DNA of 64,000 nt, from the NCBI GenBank assembly GCA_905233895.1, contig CAJOFL010000002.1, positions 49,796-113,795 on the forward strand, in the 5' to 3' direction. Of this stretch, positions 37,007 through 44,653 are shown in pieces (position 1 is the first letter of the stretch; the number at the start of each line of letters is the position of its first letter). The translations under genes were made by a program, and so were the position numbers. The notes below the pieces were generated by a model, which saw nothing but the letters and a program-made list of their open reading frames with translations, was not told where the DNA came from and ran no database searches. This DNA is from an uncultured Bacteroidales bacterium. GTDB taxonomy: Bacteria; Bacteroidota; Bacteroidia; Bacteroidales; P3.

Positions 37007-37391
37007 ACATACACTTCCGATACAGATTCGCTTCAACGACGTGGACCAGATGGGCCACGTGAACAACGCAGTCATCATGGAATACTTCGACCTCGGCAAG
37101 GAGAAATTCTTCCAGGAACACGGCATGCCGCCCGAGAAGGCCGACTTCACGGTGATGATAGTCCACTTCGAGGTCGACTTCCAGTCGCAGATTCGTTTCC
37201 ACGACCGTATTGCCGTCGAGACCGAGATTGAAGGCATCGGCAACAAGAGCCTGAAAGTGCTCCAACGGGTGGTCGACACCGGCGACGGACGTGTATGCGC
37301 CACCTGCCACACCGTCATGTCCGGCTTCCGCCGTTCTACAGGCAAGTCCGAGGTTATACCTCCCGAAATCAGAAAAATACTGGAGAAATGA
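36996..37391 (+). CDS. Acyl-CoA thioesterase, hotdog fold
   Basis: 131 residues. Hotdog 4-hydroxybenzoyl-CoA-thioesterase-like motif at the N-terminus: IQIRFNDVDQMGHVNNAVIMEYFD, with the catalytic Asp in the DxDxxGHVNN turn. Then the central helix and FEVDFQSQIRFHDRIAVETEI. Hydrolyses acyl-CoA thioesters; the substrate cannot be read. The start MSAKHTLP at 36996 lies inside the last codons of mtaB, and the stop overlaps the tex start (ATGA). The three genes are thus tightly coupled. Confidence 0.88.
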   Translation: MSAKHTLPIQIRFNDVDQMGHVNNAVIMEYFDLGKEKFFQEHGMPPEKADFTVMIVHFEVDFQSQIRFHDRIAVETEIEGIGNKSLKVLQRVVDTGDGRVCATCHTVMSGFRRSTGKSEVIPPEIRKILEK

Positions 37392-39481
37392 ACTATCCCG
37401 CCATAATAGCCGCACGTCTGGAACTGGGCCAGCGTCAGGTGGAGAAGACCATCGAACTGCTCGAGCAGGGTGCCACCGTGCCTTTTATTGCACGTTACCG
37501 CAAGGAGGCTACTGGCAGCCTCAACGAGGTGCAGATTGCTGCCATACGCGACCTGCTACTGAAACTTAAGGAACTCGACAAGCGTCGCGAGGCTGTGATA
37601 CAGAGCATCGAGGAACAGGGCAAGATGACCGCCGACCTGCGCCGTCAGATTGATGCCGCTGAAAGCCTCACTGCCCTCGAAGACCTCTATCTCCCTTACC
37701 GCCCCAAACGTCGCACCCGCGCCACCATCGCCATCGAGAAAGGCTACGAGCCAGTTGCCGACGCTATCCTCAAAGGTCAGTGGCACGACTGGACCGACGA
37801 AGAACTGCAAGGTGCGCGCGACATCATCGCCGAGCGCATCAGTGAGGATGCTGCGGTGCGCAACCGTGTGCGCAATGTCTTCCGCCGCCGTGCGATGCTT
37901 ACCTCTGGGCTGGCCCGCGGAGTGGACGAGAACGACGAGCGGGTGGCCAAGTTCGAAAGTTGGCTCGACTGGAAGGAACCTATCGCCAAGGCCGCGTCGC
38001 ACCGTATCCTGGCCCTCTTCCGCGGCGAGGAGGCGGGAGTGCTGCGAGTGCATGTGCGTCCGGATGATTCCGACGAGGCAATCAAGGCGGTCGCTGATAA
38101 GCACCCGCTGGCCAACAGGCAGTGTGCGGAACAAGTGGATATGGCAGTCGCCGATGCCTATAAGCGGCTGATAGAACCGTCTATCGAGACCGAGTTCCGC
38201 AACCTGCTCAAGGAACGGGCCGACCGCGAAGCCATCCGAGTCTTTGCCGAGAACCTTCGCCAGTTGCTATTGGCACCGCCGCTGGGTCAGAAGCGCACCC
38301 TCGCCATCGACCCCGGATTCCGTACCGGCTGCAAGGTGGTCTGCCTCGACGCACAAGGGCAGTTGCTGCATAACGAGACCATATATCCATTTACCTCGGT
38401 GCGCGAAGAACGTGCCGCCGTGAACAAACTGGAAGCCCTTGTCGAGGCATTCCATATCGAGGCAATAGCCATCGGCAACGGCACCGCCGGTCGCGAGACC
38501 GAGGAGGTGGTGCAGCGTTGCCGCTTCAAGACCAAGGTCATCGCCGTCAGCGTGAGCGAGGCAGGTGCTTCCGTCTACAGCGCCAGCGATGTGGCCCGTC
38601 GCGAGTTCCCGGAATATGATGTCACCGTCCGTGGGTCGGTGAGCATAGGCCGTCGCTTGATGGATCCCCTCTCTGAACTGGTGAAAATCGACCCCAAGAG
38701 CATCGGGGTAGGGCAGTACCAGCACGATGTCGACCAGAAGATGCTGGCCGACAGCCTCGGCGATGTGGTAGAGAGTTGCGTCAACAGCGTCGGCGTGGAG
38801 TTGAATACCGCCAGCCGCGAGCTGCTCAGTTACGTCAGCGGCATAGGACCCGCATTGGCCGACAAGATAGTGGAACACCGTAACAAGAACGGCGCTTTTG
38901 CCGACCGTCAGGCTTTGAAGAAAGTGAAAGGCCTCGGCGACAAGGCCTTCGAGCAGTGCGCCGGCTTCATGCGTGTGCGTGAGAGCCAGAACCCGCTCGA
39001 CCGCAGTGCCGTGCATCCCGAGCGGTATGCATTGGTCGAGAAAATGGCTGCGAGTGTAGACACCGACGTGCAGACGTTGATGAATGACAAGGAACTGCGC
39101 GCCAAAATACGGCTTGAGGACTTCGTTACCCCAGATTGTGGTATGCCTACATTGAAAGACATCATGAAAGAACTGGAGAAGCCGGGATTGGACCCGCGCG
39201 CCAAGTTCGAGGTGTTCGAGTTCGACAAGAACGTCACCCGCTTCGAGGATGTCCGCGAGGGGATGGTTCTGCCCGGCATCGTTACCAACATCACCGCCTT
39301 CGGCGCCTTCGTCGACATTGGAGTGCATCAGGATGGTCTCGTACACGTAAGCCAGATGGCCAACCGCCGTGTCAACGACCCCAACGAGGTGGTCCACCTG
39401 CACCAACATCTCAAGGTGAAAGTACTTGAGGTCGACGCCCGCCGTCACCGCATCAGCCTCACCCTCAAAGGCGTGGAATAG
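37388..39481 (+). CDS. tex: Tex, RNA-binding transcription accessory protein
   Basis: 697 residues. N-terminal helical Tex domain (TIELLEQGATVPFIARYRKEATGSL, a signature), YqgF/RNase H-like fold (RTLAIDPGFRTGCKVVCLD ... IAIGNGTAGRETE), helix-hairpin-helix pair (LLSYVSGIGPALADKIVEHRNKNGAF) and a C-terminal S1 RNA-binding domain (GMVLPGIVTNITAFGAFVDIGVHQDGLVH). It acts in transcription or RNA quality control. Complete. The start is confirmed by the ATGA overlap with the thioesterase. It ends 10 bp from the convergent exonuclease gene. Confidence 0.95.
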   Translation: MNYPAIIAARLELGQRQVEKTIELLEQGATVPFIARYRKEATGSLNEVQIAAIRDLLLKLKELDKRREAVIQSIEEQGKMTADLRRQIDAAESLTALEDLYLPYRPKRRTRATIAIEKGYEPVADAILKGQWHDWTDEELQGARDIIAERISEDAAVRNRVRNVFRRRAMLTSGLARGVDENDERVAKFESWLDWKEPIAKAASHRILALFRGEEAGVLRVHVRPDDSDEAIKAVADKHPLANRQCAEQVDMAVADAYKRLIEPSIETEFRNLLKERADREAIRVFAENLRQLLLAPPLGQKRTLAIDPGFRTGCKVVCLDAQGQLLHNETIYPFTSVREERAAVNKLEALVEAFHIEAIAIGNGTAGRETEEVVQRCRFKTKVIAVSVSEAGASVYSASDVARREFPEYDVTVRGSVSIGRRLMDPLSELVKIDPKSIGVGQYQHDVDQKMLADSLGDVVESCVNSVGVELNTASRELLSYVSGIGPALADKIVEHRNKNGAFADRQALKKVKGLGDKAFEQCAGFMRVRESQNPLDRSAVHPERYALVEKMAASVDTDVQTLMNDKELRAKIRLEDFVTPDCGMPTLKDIMKELEKPGLDPRAKFEVFEFDKNVTRFEDVREGMVLPGIVTNITAFGAFVDIGVHQDGLVHVSQMANRRVNDPNEVVHLHQHLKVKVLEVDARRHRISLTLKGVE

Positions 39482-39491
39482 TGGCTTGAAA

Positions 39492-39986
39492 TCAAAGTCC
39501 TAATCTGATTGCTATTGCTGCGCAGGCCTCGGCGTCGGCCAGTGCGTGGTGATGGTTTTCGAGGCAGTAGCCGCAGGCTTTGCTGACGGTATGCAGCTGG
39601 TGGTTGGGGAGGTTGCGCAGCGTGCGGCGCGAGGCCTGCAGCGTGTCGTAGAAGACATATCCCGGCCAATCCATCTGGTACACCTGCATCACCGCCCGCA
39701 GGCAGCCCTCGTCGAACATGGCGTTGTGCGCCACCAGCGGCAGCCCCTCGATCAGCGGTTCTATCTTGTGCCACACCGTCGGAAACACCTCGGCGTCGTC
39801 CGTGTCCTCGTGGCAGAGGCCGTGCACCCGCTGGCAGAACCAGCTGTAGTAGTTAGGCTCCGGCTGTATGAGGCTGTAGAACCTGTCAGTCACCTCGCCC
39901 CCGCGCACCACCACAATCCCCACGCTACACACGCTGGAGCGCTGCCCATTTGCCGTCTCAAAGTCTATCGCCGCAAAGTCATTCAT
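39492..39986 (-). CDS. 3'-5' exonuclease, DEDDh (DnaQ-like) family
   Basis: 164 residues. Exo I FAAIDFETANG (Asp8-Glu10), Exo II LVAHNAMFDEGCL, Exo III HHALADAEACAAIA (His and Asp). All catalytic acids of the DEDDh family are present, so an active nuclease is likely, acting on DNA or RNA ends. The protein is a single domain with no polymerase or helicase part. It overlaps the WYL regulator gene by 8 bp and is last in the minus-strand Doc/Fic-WYL unit, which suggests coordinated production with those proteins. Confidence 0.88.
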   Translation of the reverse strand: MNDFAAIDFETANGQRSSVCSVGIVVVRGGEVTDRFYSLIQPEPNYYSWFCQRVHGLCHEDTDDAEVFPTVWHKIEPLIEGLPLVAHNAMFDEGCLRAVMQVYQMDWPGYVFYDTLQASRRTLRNLPNHQLHTVSKACGYCLENHHHALADAEACAAIAIRLGL

Positions 39987-40881
39987 TGTCGTCCATGTAT
40001 TTGTTCATCATCTCCTGTATCTCGCCACGCATGTCGGCACGGAGACTTTCTGGCTTGAGCACCTCAATGGTGCTGCCGAGGGAGAGGAGTTTTTGTTTGA
40101 AATCAAAGGTGGGACGTACCCGCAGCGAGAAAATGGAATACTCCTCAGTGCGTCGGAGTTCGTGCTGACTGCTGTGCAGGGGCAACGAACGTAGATAGTT
40201 GGCCTGATAGGCGTCGACCTTCAGTCGTATGGACTCTATGGGCATGTCATTCACTATGATGCCGTAGACACCTTCGAACATCTCCTTCAGGTCGAACTTC
40301 GGGTCGCGTTTGTAGGTCTCTTCCTGCAGCTCCACCTTCGTCATTCGGTCGAGGGCGAAGATACGGTATTCGCCGTCGCGTCGGGCGATGAGGTACCATC
40401 TCCGCTCGAACATCTTGAGGGCATACGGTTGCACGCCGCTGTAGCTGTAGGACGACTCGCTCCAGTAGGGTTGATATGTGAAGTTCAGCGTGCGCTGCTC
40501 TTTCAACGCCTCCAGCAGCATCGGCAGCATCCTGCTGTCCGTGGACTCCACCAATACATATTGCGCCGCCTCGCGGCTGTCGGCAACGACCTTATTAACC
40601 GCGATGGAGTCCATCATCCACTGGCGGAAGTACTCCCTACCGCCGTCGTCGGCCAAACGGTATCGGTACTGACCGCCATCAATATAGCACTCAATCTCGA
40701 TGCCGAAAAGGTCCATAATCTCGCTGCGGTGACGGTGGAATGAGCGGCGCGCGAAAGCGCCCTCTTCATGTAGCTCATCCGTAGCGTTCCAGCGGTCGCC
40801 AATCTGCTCAAGCGTCAGGCCCTTGTCACCCGCCCGCATCAGAGTCCCCACCAGCCAGGTGTATTTCTTCAGTACGTTCAT
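39979..40881 (-). CDS. WYL-domain transcriptional regulator
   Basis: 300 residues. N-terminal winged-helix-like part (MNVLKKYTWLVGTLMRAGDKGLTLEQIGDRW ... RRSFHRHRSEIMDLFGI). The central WYL domain contains TLNFTYQPYW, YALKMFERRWYLIARRDGEYRIFALDRM, and a C-terminal WCX-like extension (VRPTFDFKQKLLSLGSTIEVLKPESLRADM). WYL proteins bind nucleic-acid-derived ligands and often control defence loci. The gene overlaps the Doc/Fic gene by 4 bp (ATGA) and the exonuclease by 8 bp. A role in controlling its own island is inference. Confidence 0.9.
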   Translation of the reverse strand: MNVLKKYTWLVGTLMRAGDKGLTLEQIGDRWNATDELHEEGAFARRSFHRHRSEIMDLFGIEIECYIDGGQYRYRLADDGGREYFRQWMMDSIAVNKVVADSREAAQYVLVESTDSRMLPMLLEALKEQRTLNFTYQPYWSESSYSYSGVQPYALKMFERRWYLIARRDGEYRIFALDRMTKVELQEETYKRDPKFDLKEMFEGVYGIIVNDMPIESIRLKVDAYQANYLRSLPLHSSQHELRRTEEYSIFSLRVRPTFDFKQKLLSLGSTIEVLKPESLRADMRGEIQEMMNKYMDDNE

Positions 40882-41873
40882 ACGTTGTTCTTGTTAATAA
40901 GGTTGACCACAACTTTAACCATCACATCCTTCTCCTCCGGGCGGCTCTCGGCAATCATCAGCGTGAGGGCCACAAGGGTATTGTCTGCTATGCGCTTGCT
41001 GCCATCCTCGCGGTAGAGGATGCGGTTGTTGTTCAGGAACCAGAGGAACAGCGTGGCGGCGATGCGTTTGTTGCCGTCGCTGAACGAGTGGTTCTTGGTG
41101 ACAAGATAGAGCAGCATGGCGGCCTTCTCCTCGGTGCTGGGGTAGAGCTCGACGCCGTCGAAGGTCTGGTATATCTGACCGATGGAGCTCTTGAACGACT
41201 CGTCCTTCTCGTTGCCGAAGAGGGCGCTCTCTCCGAAGCGTTGTTTCAGTGAGCGGATAGCCTGCATGGCGTTGTCGTAGGTGGCATGGAAAGGGGCCTC
41301 GCTGGTAGTATCGTTGATGGTAAGCCGCTGGTAGTCATAGCTGTCGAGGGTGTCGAGAGCGTAGGCATAGTCGGTCACCACGTTGAAGAGTGCATTGGTC
41401 TCGTCGGTCGAGAGTAACGGCTGGTTCTGAATCGTCCTGCCAAGCATGCCCACCAGCTGCCGCAGCTCACCAATTTGTTCTTTATGGATGCGTTCGTTCA
41501 CGGCATAGCCCTTGACGAGATAGTCCTTCAATACGCGGTTGGCCCAAATGCGGAACTGCGTACCTCGCTGACTTTTCACCCGGTAGCCGACGGAGATTAT
41601 GACATCAAGGTTGTAGTATTTAACGATACGGCCAACATTGCGTTTCCCCTCTTTTTGAACAGTCAAGTATTCCTTGACAGTTGAACCCTCATCTAATTCA
41701 CCTTCTTTGAAAACATTATTAACATGAAGGCTGACATTCTGTTTCGTGGTTTGAAACAAGTCTACCATCTGTGCCTGTGTCAGCCATACTGTCTCGTTTT
41801 CCAACCGCACATCGATAGCAGTTTGCCCATCTGCGGTCTGATAGATGATTATCTTGTCGTTTATGTTTTCCAT
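40878..41873 (-). CDS. RhuM-type protein with Doc/Fic domain
   Basis: 331 residues, two parts. Residues 1-150 match the RhuM/virulence-protein domain: DVRLENETVWLTQAQMVDLFQTTKQNVSLHVNNVF, STVKEYLTVQKEGKRNVGR, then YYNLDVIISVGYRVKSQRGTQFRIWAN. Residues about 160-331 are a Doc/Fic domain with HSFSDGNKRIAATLF (His262 to Arg270), resembling the Doc form (HxFxxxNKR). Doc/Fic enzymes transfer phosphate or AMP to target proteins. No inhibitory-helix motif ((S/T)xxxE(G/N)) was recognised in it or its neighbours. It is the third gene of a unit of five: two small paralogues, this, WYL, exonuclease. Confidence 0.88.
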   Translation of the reverse strand: MENINDKIIIYQTADGQTAIDVRLENETVWLTQAQMVDLFQTTKQNVSLHVNNVFKEGELDEGSTVKEYLTVQKEGKRNVGRIVKYYNLDVIISVGYRVKSQRGTQFRIWANRVLKDYLVKGYAVNERIHKEQIGELRQLVGMLGRTIQNQPLLSTDETNALFNVVTDYAYALDTLDSYDYQRLTINDTTSEAPFHATYDNAMQAIRSLKQRFGESALFGNEKDESFKSSIGQIYQTFDGVELYPSTEEKAAMLLYLVTKNHSFSDGNKRIAATLFLWFLNNNRILYREDGSKRIADNTLVALTLMIAESRPEEKDVMVKVVVNLINKNNV

Positions 41874-41900
41874 GTATACTACAACGTCATTTGTGCCATT

Positions 41901-42242
41901 TTATTGCACAAGCACCTCCTTTAGTTTGCTCCATCTGGCTATTTCCTTCTCGCAATTCTCACGATTGAAATAGTATGCCATCTCTTCGATAGTTAAATCC
42001 AGAAGGAAGTCTGCTTCTGCGGGGCCAATGCCGAGCGTGTCCTTTAGCCTTTTGGCTGCTTGCTTTTGCGAAGCCGAGTTTTGCACCGTGCAGACTACCT
42101 CCTCTATATTGTAGTTTATCTGTCCAAAGACCGCCAACTCTGCCAGACGTGTATCTATATACTCTGGGGTAATAGACAGTACCTTAATGTTGATGGTGCC
42201 GTCCTCCGACGTCGTAATAATAGGTTTTCCGAAAAGTTCCAT
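41901..42242 (-). CDS. Small unknown protein, paralogue of its upstream neighbour
   Basis: 113 residues: MELFGKPIITTSEDGTINIK, then ITPEYIDTRLAELAVFGQINYN, then TLGIGPAEADFLLDLTIEEM. It aligns with the protein at 42247-42573 through ITPEYID, a G-x-I-x-Y patch and a G-[VI]-x(3)-[QE]-A-[ED]-F-x-L block, at low identity, so the two are diverged tandem duplicates. No known family is recognised. It lies between its paralogue (4 bp away) and the Doc/Fic gene (27 bp). Position suggests a partner or antitoxin for that enzyme, without direct support. Confidence 0.65.
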   Translation of the reverse strand: MELFGKPIITTSEDGTINIKVLSITPEYIDTRLAELAVFGQINYNIEEVVCTVQNSASQKQAAKRLKDTLGIGPAEADFLLDLTIEEMAYYFNRENCEKEIARWSKLKEVLVQ

Positions 42243-42246
42243 ATCA

Positions 42247-42573
42247 TCAATTATTTAAAATATCTTGTGTCTCTTGAAGTATACGTAGCATGATAGACAT
42301 ACGTTCTATCTGTTTAGGGTATTCTTCTTCGTTCAATGCGAATTCCGCCTGTTGTCGCGATACACCATACTCGTCCATCATCTGCTGAATGCTGCTAATC
42401 TTCTTGTCTGGCCGGTTAACTGTAATATCGGCTATCACCTGCGTGCTATAACCAATCTTTTCAATCCCCGAGACCTTCTCAATAAGTGCATCAATGTATT
42501 CGGGTGTAATCTCCACTGGTTTCAACGGTTCTCCCTTTTTACCATAGGCTTCATAATCAATGTATAGTATCAT
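42247..42573 (-). CDS. Small unknown protein, first gene of the Doc/Fic unit
   Basis: 108 residues from ATG 42573: MILYIDYEAYGKKGEPL, then VEITPEYIDALIEKVSGIEKI, then MDEYGVSRQQAEFALNEEEY. It is a paralogue of the next gene. The start is fixed by the promoter: the -7 box TATTTTTG lies at 42610-42603, and longer starts would lie inside or before it. The promoter carries the 19-bp palindrome shared with two other island units. Function unknown. Confidence 0.65.
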   Translation of the reverse strand: MILYIDYEAYGKKGEPLKPVEITPEYIDALIEKVSGIEKIGYSTQVIADITVNRPDKKISSIQQMMDEYGVSRQQAEFALNEEEYPKQIERMSIMLRILQETQDILNN

Positions 42574-42602
42574 AGCAATATAAATTATTTTATTTCGAGA
42601 TG

Positions 42603-42638
42603 CAAAAATACAGCAACAATATGCCATATCATGACACA
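42603..42638 (-). promoter_or_regulatory. Promoter with island palindrome, copy 1
   Basis: Minus strand: TGTGTCATGATATGGCATA (42638-42620), 9-bp spacer TTGTTGCTG, TATTTTTG (42610-42603). Same arrangement as copies at 43230-43265 and 46252-46287; this is the most diverged copy. Confidence 0.7.
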
Positions 42639-42816
42639 TATATTATCTTTCTTTACTGGAGTGTATGATTGTTTCAATCATATTGACTATCACCGCATAA
42701 TATATCTATTGGTTTTGCTCCCCTTTTGCTCCTCTTTTCATCATCTTTTGGGTGCATATATGGTTCCTTTAGGGTGGCTACAATGTTCCTCCGGGGTACG
42801 TAGTACCGACAACTGT

Positions 42817-42877
42817 GATGGTGTAATGCATGAGGGTGCAGAGGGCGAGGACGGCGTAGCAGACGCAGAGGTGATCA
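42817..42877 (-). pseudogene. Fragment of a paralogue of the 45557-46228 gene
   Basis: 61 bp match 45638-45698 at 54 of 61 positions. In the minus-strand frame it reads DHLCVCYAVLALCTLMHYTI, against DHLCVCYAVHALCTHMHYSI in the intact gene. The rest of that gene is missing; the coiled-coil gene occupies the place of its front part. Confidence 0.8.
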
Positions 42878-43186
42878 TGGTGTCATGTTGTTATTAATAT
42901 TGTTCTTGTGCTTTTCAATGAGGTTGTTCAGTAAAAGTATGATTTTGTTTTGACTGTTTAGTTTTCTTGTATACTCTAGCTTTCTTTTGTTCGCTTCCTT
43001 TATTTCAGCTTTAAGCTCTTCTATTTCTTCCTCAAGGGTTTCCAATTCATACTCTATCTCTGACATTTCAGACTCAACCAAGTCTATCAAAAACAAAGAT
43101 TCCGGTTCTCCCCATTTCACTTTCCATCCTTCTTCAGTAAGACGGGATAACCTTTTCACTGCCTTTTTTATTTCGTTATTATCCAT
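42875..43186 (-). CDS. Coiled-coil protein, unknown function
   Basis: 103 residues. The N-terminal 40 residues form a small amphipathic region (KAVKRLSRLTEEGWKVKWGEP). They are followed by a long Glu/Lys coiled coil (residues about 38-95: MSEIEYELETLEEEIEEL, KAEIKEANKRKLEYTRKL) and an Asn-rich tail (KNNINNNMTP). It is AT-rich compared with the flanking core genes. The stop abuts the fragment of the 45557-type gene, and the promoter has the island palindrome. No homologue is recognised. A scaffold or antitoxin-like role would be speculation. Confidence 0.6.
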   Translation of the reverse strand: MDNNEIKKAVKRLSRLTEEGWKVKWGEPESLFLIDLVESEMSEIEYELETLEEEIEELKAEIKEANKRKLEYTRKLNSQNKIILLLNNLIEKHKNNINNNMTP

Positions 43187-43229
43187 GGCGTTTCATCGTT
43201 CTAGTTTATTCCATTCATTTTCCGAGATG

Positions 43230-43265
43230 CAAAAATACAAAAAAGGTGCGCCACATCGTGACGCA
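43230..43265 (-). promoter_or_regulatory. Promoter with island palindrome, copy 2
   Basis: Minus strand: TGCGTCACGATGTGGCGCA (43265-43247), 9-bp spacer CCTTTTTTG, TATTTTTG (43237-43230). The palindrome has arms TGCGnCAC / GTGnCGCA around GAT. It drives the coiled-coil gene. The outer bases extend it to AAAGGTGCG / CGCACCTTT on the plus strand. Confidence 0.75.
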
Positions 43266-43283
43266 CCTTTGTGTTTATTTTGT

Positions 43284-43307
43284 AATCCTGTCGCCGCAGA
43301 AGGCTTT
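43284..43307 (-). pseudogene. Remnant of the 3' end of a third PLD gene
   Basis: AATCCTGTCGCCGCAGAAGG and the next bases match the ends of the two PLD genes (44147-44169, 46923-46946). On the minus strand it encodes KAFCGDRI, against KDFCGDRI in the intact proteins. Nothing more of the gene remains upstream. Confidence 0.75.
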
Positions 43308-43370
43308 AGTACATTGTTGACTTTGATAGAAGTATTCCTGAACTAAGAAGTATCATTACCTTTTTATTAA

Positions 43371-44126
43371 TCAATTGGCAGAATCATCTATTTTGTTTTT
43401 TTCTTCTTTTACAATCTGAGAAACAATTTGCCCAATAAGACTCTTCCCTACGACAATAACTTTTTCGAAATATTTATCGTCAACCACTATTTGCTGCCCT
43501 TTTTTCCCTCTTGCGGAATCGCCAGCCTTGTTTAAGTAAACATCGTTAATTATTCCTGATCCATGAACGATTAGATCCCTTGTCGCTTTTATTTCAACCC
43601 AGTCATTCCAAACATCTTCGTCGATTTTTATTGATAATATTTTTTGAAGATATTCTAGTTGCTCTTTAGGTGTAGAATAGCTTACGGCTGAAGTGTATTT
43701 TGAAATAATAGTAGTTAGCACTTCATTATAGTTTCCACAGTCCACAATCGTGTCATAATCTAATTTGCTCTCAGCGCCTTTGGGTTTTATTTTTAGACGC
43801 CTATTGTCATACAATAGGGTAAGTTCGGCAATTTCAAGAAGAATTGGCTCTATTAACGAAATGACGAACACAATTAATGCCATGTATATTTCAGACGAAC
43901 GAGCGTGATGTATTGTCTCAATTAAATCATCAGACTTTCGCCTAACCTGTTTCCCCCGAATCTTTGAAGGAACCTTGAATTCTTTTATCTTCTCAAGAAT
44001 TTGCTGATTATTTTCTATTCCTTCAAAGGTTAGTGAGACAAGCGTTGACCAAATATAAATATCATTTAGTTTTTTCTGTACTTGTCTTTTTTTTGAGATT
44101 TCATGTAAGTATTTGTTCTTATCCAT
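43371..44126 (-). CDS. HEPN-domain protein
   Basis: 251 residues, strongly AT-rich. Start at 44126 (MDKNKYLHEISKK), because upstream codons overlap the PLD gene and are not family-like. The C-terminal half contains EIKATRDLIVHGSGIIN, where Arg183 and His188 form the HEPN Rx(4-6)H ribonuclease motif. A hydrophobic stretch at residues 81-104 (YMALIVFVISLIEPILLEIA) may be membrane-associated or a core helix. Proteins of this kind (RiboL-PSP-HEPN-like) are found in toxin and defence loci. It starts 10 bp after the PLD gene in the same direction, so the two are probably one unit with the UDG-like gene. Confidence 0.7.
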   Translation of the reverse strand: MDKNKYLHEISKKRQVQKKLNDIYIWSTLVSLTFEGIENNQQILEKIKEFKVPSKIRGKQVRRKSDDLIETIHHARSSEIYMALIVFVISLIEPILLEIAELTLLYDNRRLKIKPKGAESKLDYDTIVDCGNYNEVLTTIISKYTSAVSYSTPKEQLEYLQKILSIKIDEDVWNDWVEIKATRDLIVHGSGIINDVYLNKAGDSARGKKGQQIVVDDKYFEKVIVVGKSLIGQIVSQIVKEEKNKIDDSAN

Positions 44127-44136
44127 TGTATGATTA

Positions 44137-44652
44137 TTATTTGGAAATTCTGTCGCCGCAGAAGTCTTTCCGCTTGCAGGTCTTGCAGCGGAGCCCTTGC
44201 CAGACGATGTCGAGGTGGTCAGCGGCGGCATCGACCAGTGAGGGTTCGTCGGCGAGAATCCCGGCCTCGAAATTGCGATTGTTGTCGCCTTTCATGCCAA
44301 TGCCGGCTCCCGTGAGGTTGGCGGAGCCAATATAGGCGGTAGCACAGTCGAAAATCATTATCTTGAAATGCACCCTTGGACAGAGTCTCCGCTCCAATCT
44401 ACTCCACAATCCTGGATACTTGTCGAAATCCTCGCGAAAGTTCTCACCTGGTTCTTTGGCGTGCAGCAGACGAATGTCGACACCGCGCTTGAGCAGCTTG
44501 TCGAGCACCGACAGGAACGGAACCACATCCCGACCTCCCTCCACATATAAGTCCTTTAGGTCGGCTGTACCAATCCACAAATCGTGTTTCACTTTCTCAC
44601 AAAGCGCCAGCACCTTTGTGTAGTGTTCTTTATCTGCAATATATTCAATCAT
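44137..44652 (-). CDS. PLD-family phosphodiesterase, copy 1
   Basis: 171 residues from MIEYIADKEH. One HKD-type motif: VHFKIMIFD (His95, Lys97, Asp102), followed by YIGSANLTGAGIGMKGDNNRNFEAG. This is a single-motif PLD protein that would act as a dimer, as in Nuc-like nucleases. A Cys cluster at the end (C156KTC159, then C165) may bind a metal. About 89 percent identical to the protein at 46917-47429. The start is chosen at 44652, one base after the previous stop, matching the start of the other copy; an upstream ATG at 44700 would add a Lys-rich tail that copy 2 lacks. Substrate (nucleic acid or lipid) is open. Confidence 0.8.
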   Translation of the reverse strand: MIEYIADKEHYTKVLALCEKVKHDLWIGTADLKDLYVEGGRDVVPFLSVLDKLLKRGVDIRLLHAKEPGENFREDFDKYPGLWSRLERRLCPRVHFKIMIFDCATAYIGSANLTGAGIGMKGDNNRNFEAGILADEPSLVDAAADHLDIVWQGLRCKTCKRKDFCGDRISK

Positions 44653-44653
44653 T

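Noticed and set aside
42663..42679. ATGATTG/CAATCAT hairpin as a terminator
   Set aside because: No T-run on either strand and no transcript clearly ending there.
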